This document shows, piece after piece, positions 58,696-64,000 of a stretch of DNA of 64,000 bases. This DNA comes from Streptomyces sp. NBC_00459. Its GTDB lineage: Bacteria > Actinomycetota > Actinomycetes > Streptomycetales > Streptomycetaceae. The notes beneath the pieces were generated by a model. That model was not told where the DNA came from, searched no databases, and saw nothing but the letters and a program-made list of their open reading frames with translations. The stretch spans positions 5,456,001-5,520,000 of the forward strand of contig NZ_CP107903.1 of NCBI RefSeq assembly GCF_036013955.1, read 5' to 3'. The position numbers and the translations under genes were made by a program. Numbering within the stretch: the stretch's first letter is position 1; every line of letters starts with the position of its first letter.

Positions 58696-58947
58696 CCCGG
58701 CGCTCGCCGCGGCGCCGGTTGTCGCGCCGTCAACTCCTGTGACCGGCGAGGGACTTGCCGAGTCCTGGGATCGGTGCCGGTCCAGGGCGCGAATCCAAGA
58801 TTCAGTGTGCGGAATCGCAGCGCTCGGCCGTTTTGCGTGCCACGCTGTCGCGAGAGGCATATGACTTGAGGGCTCTTGGCCGGGTGCGGCAGCGGTGTCG
58901 CCCGGCGGGGGAGGGGGAGCGTGAGGATGTGCCGCGGACATGAAGAG

Positions 58948-58975
58948 GGCCCCGGCGCCAAGTGGCGCCGGGGCC
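58948..58975. terminator. Strong hairpin in 560-bp gene-poor gap
   Basis: GGCCCCGGCGCCA pairs perfectly with TGGCGCCGGGGCC over a two-base AG centre (12 bp with a four-base loop is more realistic). It lies about 250 bp after dmdR1. The rest of the gap (58696-59255) holds no gene I can support. Confidence 0.7.
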
Positions 58976-59255
58976 TGTCCTCCCCTGTGCTGACCCGGAG
59001 CCCCGAGCTCCCAGGGTCATCCCCTACGGACCGTTTTCCCCGAGCGGTCCGCCTCCCGCAGAAGATCTCCCCTCGGCCACGCGGATCATTCCTTGCGTGG
59101 GGTCACTCGAACGAGGGGTGTTGCGGCCGGAGACCGCATTTTCGAATAGCCATTCGATAATCTGTGGTCCAGCGATCCAGCGATCCAGTGGTTCGGTCCC
59201 GGTGATCCAGAGATCGGCAGAGGAAACTTCGATAGCTAGGGGGGTGCCAGGACAT

Positions 59256-60137
59256 ATGGCGCGGCGTATCGACGTGACCGGAGCGGGCGGCGTGCGCCTT
59301 GCCGCCTGGGAGTTCGCCGACCCTCCCAAAGCCGGCGAGGAACAGACCCGGGTCGCGGAACCCGACCGGGCACCCGGCGTGCTGTTACTGCACGGGCTCA
59401 TGGGCCGTGCCTCGCACTGGGCGTCCGCCGCCCGCTGGCTGGGCGAGCGGCACCGGGCCGTCGCACTCGACCAACGGGGCCACGGCCAGAGCGACCGTCC
59501 GGCCGGAGACATCTACACCCGTGAGGCGTACGTCGAGGACGCCGAGGCGGCGATCGAACAGCTCGGCCTCGGCCCGGTCGTCCTCATAGGCCACGCCATG
59601 GGCGCCCTGACCGCCTGGCAACTCGCCGCGAAACGCCCCGACCTGGTGCACGGTCTGATCATCTGCGACATGCGGGCGTCGGCACTGGGCGCGGCCTCCC
59701 AGCGCGAGTGGGAGGACTGGTTCAAGGCCTGGCCGGTCCCCTTCACCACCCTCGCCGACGTACGCAAGTGGTTCGGTGAGGACGACCCCTGGGTGGAGCG
59801 GCCCAGCCCCTCGCGCGGCGAGTTCTACGCCGAGGTGATGCAGGAGTCCCCCGACGGCTGGCGCCCCGTCTTCGAACCGGAGCAGATGCTCAAGTCCCGC
59901 GAGACGTGGGTGTTCGACGCGCACTGGGAGGAGCTGACGCAGGTCCAGTGCCCGACCCTGGTCGTGCGCGGCCTGGACGGTGAACTGGGCCGGGCGGAGG
60001 CCCAGGAGATGGTCCGTGTCCTGCCGAGGGGCGAGTACGCGGAGGTGGCCGACGCGGGCCACCTCGTGCACTACGACCGGCCGGAGGCCTGGCGCGCGGC
60101 CGTCGAACCCTTCCTGGACGGCGTACTGACGCGGTAG
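59256..60137 (+). CDS. Alpha/beta-hydrolase with nucleophile Ser replaced by Ala
   Basis: The protein has 293 residues of alpha/beta-hydrolase fold: LLLHGLMG (oxyanion loop), LDQRGHGQSDRP, and LIGHAMGALTAW at the nucleophile elbow. That elbow should read GHSMG; codon 114 (59595-59597) is GCC, Ala. The Asp (GLDGELGRAEA, D241) and His (ADAGHLVHYDRP, H269) of the triad remain. Classical Ser hydrolysis is therefore ruled out; binding or another mechanism is possible. ATG 59256 has AGGA upstream; GTG 59244 adds four residues. Unlinked to dmdR1 by terminator. Confidence 0.85.
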   Translation: MARRIDVTGAGGVRLAAWEFADPPKAGEEQTRVAEPDRAPGVLLLHGLMGRASHWASAARWLGERHRAVALDQRGHGQSDRPAGDIYTREAYVEDAEAAIEQLGLGPVVLIGHAMGALTAWQLAAKRPDLVHGLIICDMRASALGAASQREWEDWFKAWPVPFTTLADVRKWFGEDDPWVERPSPSRGEFYAEVMQESPDGWRPVFEPEQMLKSRETWVFDAHWEELTQVQCPTLVVRGLDGELGRAEAQEMVRVLPRGEYAEVADAGHLVHYDRPEAWRAAVEPFLDGVLTR

Positions 60138-60275
60138 CGCTCCGCCGGGTGGGCGGTTCCGGAGCAGGTGGTTCTTGCTCGCGGGCCCGGTGGGGGCTGG
60201 TCGAGCCCCGTGCCGGGCCCGCAGATCGGATACAGCCGTGCGTCCCTTCCGGGGCGCGCGGGACCGCTCGGCCCG

Positions 60276-60947
60276 TCAGCCCTTGCCGCCCCCTCCCGTC
60301 ACCGTCAGAAAGGCCACCGCCCCGGCTGCCACGAGGGTCACCGCGAGCAGGCACCAGCGGCGGGCCTCGTGGAAGGCGGCCCGGATCTGCCAGACGTGCG
60401 CCATGGCGAGCAGCCAGCGGACGAAGGGGTCGGTGCGGGCGATGTTGGCCTTCGCCCGGTCCAGATGCCCTCGCAACTGCGCGCGGCGCTGCGGGTCGGT
60501 CTCGGCCGCCAGCGCGCGGTGGATGTTCACGGCGACGGCCCGGTGCCGCAGCAGGTCGTCGACGCCGGTGGCGGCGGAGCCGAAGAAGTCGGCAGGGGAG
60601 GCGTCGACCAGCTCGCGCAGGCCGCGCGCCGCCGGGGTGTTGAGGGTGGCGGCGGTGGTGATCGGCGGCACGAGGACCCGGCTGACCTGCCAGACGGCGA
60701 GACAGACCCCGGCGAGCGCCACGGCCAGCGCACCGCCGGCGGCCAGCGCCTCGCCCGGACCGTGCACCTTCCCGACGGCCACCAGCGGCCCACCACCGAC
60801 GAGCGCGGCCCCGACGGCACCGAACGAGGCGATCATCCACCGTGCGGCTGCCCGCAGTTCGGGCACGGCGTCGAGCGGGGAGGGGAGGGCGTCGAAGGGG
60901 GTGACGATGCCCGGTTCGGGCGGGGCCGGCGGCGGTTGCGCGGTCAC
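60276..60947 (-). CDS. Membrane protein with terminal TM segments, STAND-linked
   Basis: The protein has 223 residues, GTG start. Two hydrophobic segments near the N-terminus (MIASFGAVGAALVGGGPLVAV; LAAGGALAVALAGVCLAVWQV) are followed by a ~100-residue helical cytosolic part and a last span (CLLAVTLVAAGAVAFLTV) before GGGGKG. No domain is recognised. Its start overlaps the stop of the 54-residue gene as GTGA. The three genes from 63.9 kb leftwards form one transcription unit with the NTPase gene. It may be the membrane partner or effector of that protein. Confidence 0.7.
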   Translation of the reverse strand: MTAQPPPAPPEPGIVTPFDALPSPLDAVPELRAAARWMIASFGAVGAALVGGGPLVAVGKVHGPGEALAAGGALAVALAGVCLAVWQVSRVLVPPITTAATLNTPAARGLRELVDASPADFFGSAATGVDDLLRHRAVAVNIHRALAAETDPQRRAQLRGHLDRAKANIARTDPFVRWLLAMAHVWQIRAAFHEARRWCLLAVTLVAAGAVAFLTVTGGGGKG

Positions 60948-61108
60948 TGCGGCCAGTCCTCGGCGGTGGGGGAGTCCTTCGTCAGCGCCTGGGGCGGCCC
61001 GTCGTCGTCGGGCACGTCCGGGTAGAGGACCCACGCCGTGCCGTCGTAGAACTCCAGCACGCCGTCGTCACCGAGCCGCACTTCGTTGATCTTCGGGGCG
61101 TCCGCCAT
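60944..61108 (-). CDS. Small acidic protein between NTPase and membrane protein
   Basis: The protein has 54 residues: MADAPKINEVRLGDDGVLEF then YDGTAWVLYPDVPDDDGPPQA. The single WVLYP patch in an acidic, turn-rich sequence looks like a small beta module. A longer reading from GTG 61138 gives 64 residues. It lies 37 bp after the NTPase stop and overlaps the membrane-protein start by 4 bp. I recall similar small proteins next to large ATPases in Streptomyces. Function unknown. Confidence 0.6.
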   Translation of the reverse strand: MADAPKINEVRLGDDGVLEFYDGTAWVLYPDVPDDDGPPQALTKDSPTAEDWPQ

Positions 61109-61145
61109 ACGCGCAGTATCCCAGTCGGCAGACGCCACCGGCCGG

Positions 61146-64000
61146 TCAACGGGACGCCGACTCCACGTCGTTGAGGTGGCGCAGCACCGCGGCGACCGCC
61201 GCCCGCTGGGCCGGCTCCTGAAGCCCGTCGGCGAGCCCGGGGTCGCGTTCGCCGACGAGAATCCGCTCCAGGACCGGGGCCATCTGCGCGAGGACGGGGT
61301 CGGAGGCGAACCCGTCCAGGTTCTCGCGGTTCACCTCGCCGGTCATGTCCTGGCCGAGAGCGGCGGCGACGAAGCTGCCGAAGGCGATGCCGAGATGCAT
61401 CACGGTCCACAGTTCGACGGGCACGGTCACCCGGCCGGCCAGTGCGTCGAGCGCGCGGCCGGCCACCCCGGCGTCGAGAGGCCCCAGCCCGGCGAGCACA
61501 CCCGGCCCGCGCTCGCCGCCCTGGATCCGGTTCAGTACGACGGTCAGGGGGACGAACATCGGGTCCAGCTCGACGAGTCGGGCAAGGTGCTGGCGCAGCT
61601 TCACCTTCGCCGCCGTGTTGCGCCGCTCGGCGGCCACCAGTGCCGCCAGCACCGGCTCCCACGTCATGCCCCACGCCGCCGCCTGCACGGCGCCGAGTCG
61701 GTTCGCCCCCGGGTCCTCCTCCCGCGCACTCTCGCGGGCCTCCCGGACCAGCGTGGCGAGCGTCTCCCGGGCGCGGACGAGCCCGGGGTCCAGGCCGGCC
61801 AGCAGCCGGTCCAGGGCCACCCCGGGCACCTCGGCCACCCGTGCGCACAACTCCTCGACGTCCGGGGGCAGTCGGGCGTCGGCGGCTGCCCCGAACTCCC
61901 GGAGGTCGCCCACCAGGGACAGCGCCGCGTTCATCGTCCGGCCGCCCCCGGTGAGCCTGGCGAGCAGCGCCCCCGCGAGATGGTGGGCGACGGCGCCGGC
62001 CGCGTCCCGCGCGTGGCTGTGCAGATAGGTGCCCAGGTTGGCGTGGCCGACCGCGACCAGCGCCGGATACCCCGCCCGGTACGCGTACCGCAGACTGTCC
62101 CGCTCCCGGGCGACCGCCACCTCGCCGTGCCCCCGTACGTCCGCCACATTGGCGAGCGCCCCGAACACCTCACCCAGGTACATGAAGTCCCCGGCATCCT
62201 CGAAGACCTCCCGGCACTCCTCCAGCAGCCGCAGCGCGTCCTCGGCGCGGCCCAGGCGCAGCAACGGCATGTACGCGGGCAGGCGGGCCTGCGCGAAGTC
62301 GGTGACCGGCGCGCCGCGCGCCCTTTTGGAGCCGCACAGGTCGTCGGCGTACTCCAGCGCCCGCCGCCACTCGCCCGCCTCGATCGCGGCCCGCTGCCCG
62401 GTGTCGCACAGCTCCTCCCAGACCGCCCACCAGTCGACTCCCTCACGGGGGCCGCGTTCCCGGGGCACGTCACGCATCCGCCGGTGCAGGGCGTCGGCCT
62501 CGGCGAGGGCCCCGCCTGCCCGGTCGGTCTGCGACAGGACGTGCAGTCGCTGGACCTCGTACAGGAGCGTCGTCCAGGTGCCCAGGCCGGCCCGCCGGGC
62601 GTGGTCGGCGCCCTGGTCGGCGAGGGCGAGCGCCTCGGTAAGGCGTCCGGTGCGAACGCAGAGGTCGACCAGGCCGCTGGTCGCGGTGGCGGCGGCCGAG
62701 TGGTCTCCGCGTTCGAGCGCCGAGGCCAGGGCGGCGCGTTCCTGCCGTTCCGCGAGGACCGGGTCGGTCTCGCCGAGCACCCGCGCCAGCGCCTCCGTCG
62801 GCGCCGCGACCCCGCTGCCCGGCGCGGACGCGGCGCGGGCCGCGATCCGGCGCAGCAGGGGCAGTACGCGGGCCCTGGTGGGAGCGGACGTGTCCCGGCG
62901 CAGTACGGCTTCCAGCAGGGTCGCGGCGGACGACTCCTGCCGCAGCCGGATCAGATAGGGAGCGGCGGCGAGCGCGGCGTGCGTCAGCAGCGGCCCGGCC
63001 GATCGGGCGTCCTCGGCGCCGGTGCCCTCGCGGGTCCACGCCATCTCGAACACCCGCAGCCAGTAACCCGACAGTCGTGTGTCGACCAGCTCCCGGAACC
63101 GCGCACCGGCCCGCGCCCGCCCCTCGGCTGCGACGGCGGCCTGGATCTCGTACGACTCTCCGGACCGAGGGGTGAGCAGGCCCTGGGCCACCAGTGTCCG
63201 CAGCGCCGCGGCAGCCGGTGTCTCCTGATGGCCGAGTCGGGCGCGCAGGTCGGGCCAGTTGTGGTCCACGGCCGGACGGGTGCGGTCGGTCTCCTCCAGA
63301 CAGCACAGGACGTGGAACAGGTCGCGGTCGGCGGGGGCGAGCCCGGCGGTGACACCGTCGGACCAGGTGCGCAGTATGCGTAGCTGCTCGTCGTCGGTGC
63401 CGTCGGCCGCCGATGCCCGGTCTCCGGTGGCCGGCAGTCGGGTCGGGCGCTCCGGATCGGCGGCCCGGGCGTCGGCCAGCTCCAGCAACCTCGGGTGACC
63501 CTGGGCGAGTCGGAGCAGCCCGGTGGCGAGTCGCCGGGCTTCCGCAGGGGGTGTGCCGGGGAGCCGTCCGTCGAGCAGGCGGGCCAGGTGCGGCAGTTCG
63601 CGGGCGAGCAGCATGGCCTCGTCGGGGGTCAGCAGGCCGACCGGTTCGGCCCGTACGCGCACTCCGAGCCCGGCCGGCCGGACCCGCCCGCACAGGATCA
63701 GCCGCCCCGCCCCGGAGTGCTCGGACAGCGCATCGGCCAGCTCCCCCCAACGCCGGTCCTGCCAGGCCCTGTCGGGGGTCAGCAGTGCGTCGATGCCGTC
63801 GACGACCAGCAGTGCCCGCTCCCGCTCCAGCCACGCGGCGACGGCGCCCACGAAGTCCTTGGCCGGCTGTTCGGTCCCGCCGGTGTCCAGCAGATGCAGA
63901 CAGCGCAGTCCCGGCACCGCCTGCTCCAGGGTCAGCGCGAAGGCGCCGAGCGCTCCCCCCGGATACCGCTGATCCTGTTCCCGGGGTGCCGTGAACCAGA
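61146..64000 (-). CDS. Large STAND-like NTPase with helical repeats, N-terminus off window
   Basis: At least 951 residues are present; the frame is open to the right edge, so the start and the Walker A loop lie beyond base 64000. Walker B is ALLVVDGIDALL, about 80 residues into the visible part, followed by a GRLILCGRVRP sensor-like strand and a winged-helix-like region (LRTLVAQGLLTPRSGESYEI). The rest is a long array of paired helices (TPR-like), for example WTTLLYEVQRLHVLSQTDRAGGALAEADALHR. This fits STAND/NB-ARC-type signalling ATPases. The two small genes behind it look co-transcribed. Confidence 0.8.
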   Translation of the reverse strand, partial: WFTAPREQDQRYPGGALGAFALTLEQAVPGLRCLHLLDTGGTEQPAKDFVGAVAAWLERERALLVVDGIDALLTPDRAWQDRRWGELADALSEHSGAGRLILCGRVRPAGLGVRVRAEPVGLLTPDEAMLLARELPHLARLLDGRLPGTPPAEARRLATGLLRLAQGHPRLLELADARAADPERPTRLPATGDRASAADGTDDEQLRILRTWSDGVTAGLAPADRDLFHVLCCLEETDRTRPAVDHNWPDLRARLGHQETPAAAALRTLVAQGLLTPRSGESYEIQAAVAAEGRARAGARFRELVDTRLSGYWLRVFEMAWTREGTGAEDARSAGPLLTHAALAAAPYLIRLRQESSAATLLEAVLRRDTSAPTRARVLPLLRRIAARAASAPGSGVAAPTEALARVLGETDPVLAERQERAALASALERGDHSAAATATSGLVDLCVRTGRLTEALALADQGADHARRAGLGTWTTLLYEVQRLHVLSQTDRAGGALAEADALHRRMRDVPRERGPREGVDWWAVWEELCDTGQRAAIEAGEWRRALEYADDLCGSKRARGAPVTDFAQARLPAYMPLLRLGRAEDALRLLEECREVFEDAGDFMYLGEVFGALANVADVRGHGEVAVARERDSLRYAYRAGYPALVAVGHANLGTYLHSHARDAAGAVAHHLAGALLARLTGGGRTMNAALSLVGDLREFGAAADARLPPDVEELCARVAEVPGVALDRLLAGLDPGLVRARETLATLVREARESAREEDPGANRLGAVQAAAWGMTWEPVLAALVAAERRNTAAKVKLRQHLARLVELDPMFVPLTVVLNRIQGGERGPGVLAGLGPLDAGVAGRALDALAGRVTVPVELWTVMHLGIAFGSFVAAALGQDMTGEVNRENLDGFASDPVLAQMAPVLERILVGERDPGLADGLQEPAQRAAVAAVLRHLNDVESASR

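Overview
The window is high-GC (roughly 70% or more by eye) chromosomal DNA. It has strong third-position G/C bias, many GTG and TTG starts, and 4-base start/stop overlaps. A four-gene conservon, DUF6879 and HTH/DUF5753 genes, a DmdR1-type metal regulator and twin-arginine or CBM2-tailed polysaccharide hydrolases all point to Streptomyces. From memory, the order serC ... biotin carboxylase/acyl-CoA genes/cinnamate-CoA ligase ... pdxH/citrate synthase ... SIS protein/dmdR1 resembles a core segment of the S. coelicolor chromosome; this was not checked by alignment.

Layout. 1-9.9 kb: end of an AzgA-type purine permease, RHH and MarR regulators, an MFS exporter coupled to a 2'-5' RNA ligase-like gene, then single metabolic genes (aldo/keto reductase, SnoaL-like secreted protein, AhpD-like, DHFR-like, Uma2, SGNH hydrolase, secreted propeller-like protein). 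10-13.7 kb: a GH5-CBM2 cellulase behind a perfect CebR operator, a glyoxalase-like gene and serC. 13.8-18.5 kb: a conservon (sensor-like ATPase, roadblock, DUF742, GTPase) with a P450 that lacks the ExxR motif. 18.7-24.1 kb: a GlcD-GlcF-type oxidoreductase fusion, a phosphoesterase and a small GntR/nucleotidyltransferase cassette. 24.1-30 kb is accessory: a methyltransferase, a complete IS200/IS605-type element (TnpA plus TnpB) that has split a small gene, a DUF6879/HTH-DUF5753 regulatory cluster, and a FemAB relic. 30-36.6 kb: an EamA exporter, an F420/NADP reductase-like plus IMPase-like pair divergent from a LysR gene, a PPOX protein, two unknown proteins and a methyltransferase.

36.8-48.7 kb is one catabolic operon: DinB-like TIGR03084 protein, DUF1446/AtuA, carboxyltransferase, biotin carboxylase/BCCP, acyl-CoA dehydrogenase, cinnamate-type CoA ligase, enoyl-CoA hydratase and a TetR regulator. 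It looks built to activate, oxidise, carboxylate and hydrate a branched or aromatic acid. A second TnpB element with an Arc-like passenger sits exactly at the DUF1446/carboxyltransferase junction and now supplies the DUF1446 stop codon. 48.7-64 kb: pdxH, citrate synthase, a lipoprotein, a Tat-exported GH74 xyloglucanase, two acetyltransferases, a PAS protein, a SIS protein, dmdR1, an alpha/beta-hydrolase whose nucleophile serine is alanine, and the start of a conserved-looking trio (large STAND-like NTPase cut by the window edge, small acidic protein, membrane protein).

The strongest leads are the two TnpB elements with readable guide positions, the split gene and chimeric ends they made, the Ser-to-Ala hydrolase, the ExxR-less P450 in the conservon, and several perfect palindromes at promoters. 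No CRISPR array, tRNA or rRNA was seen.
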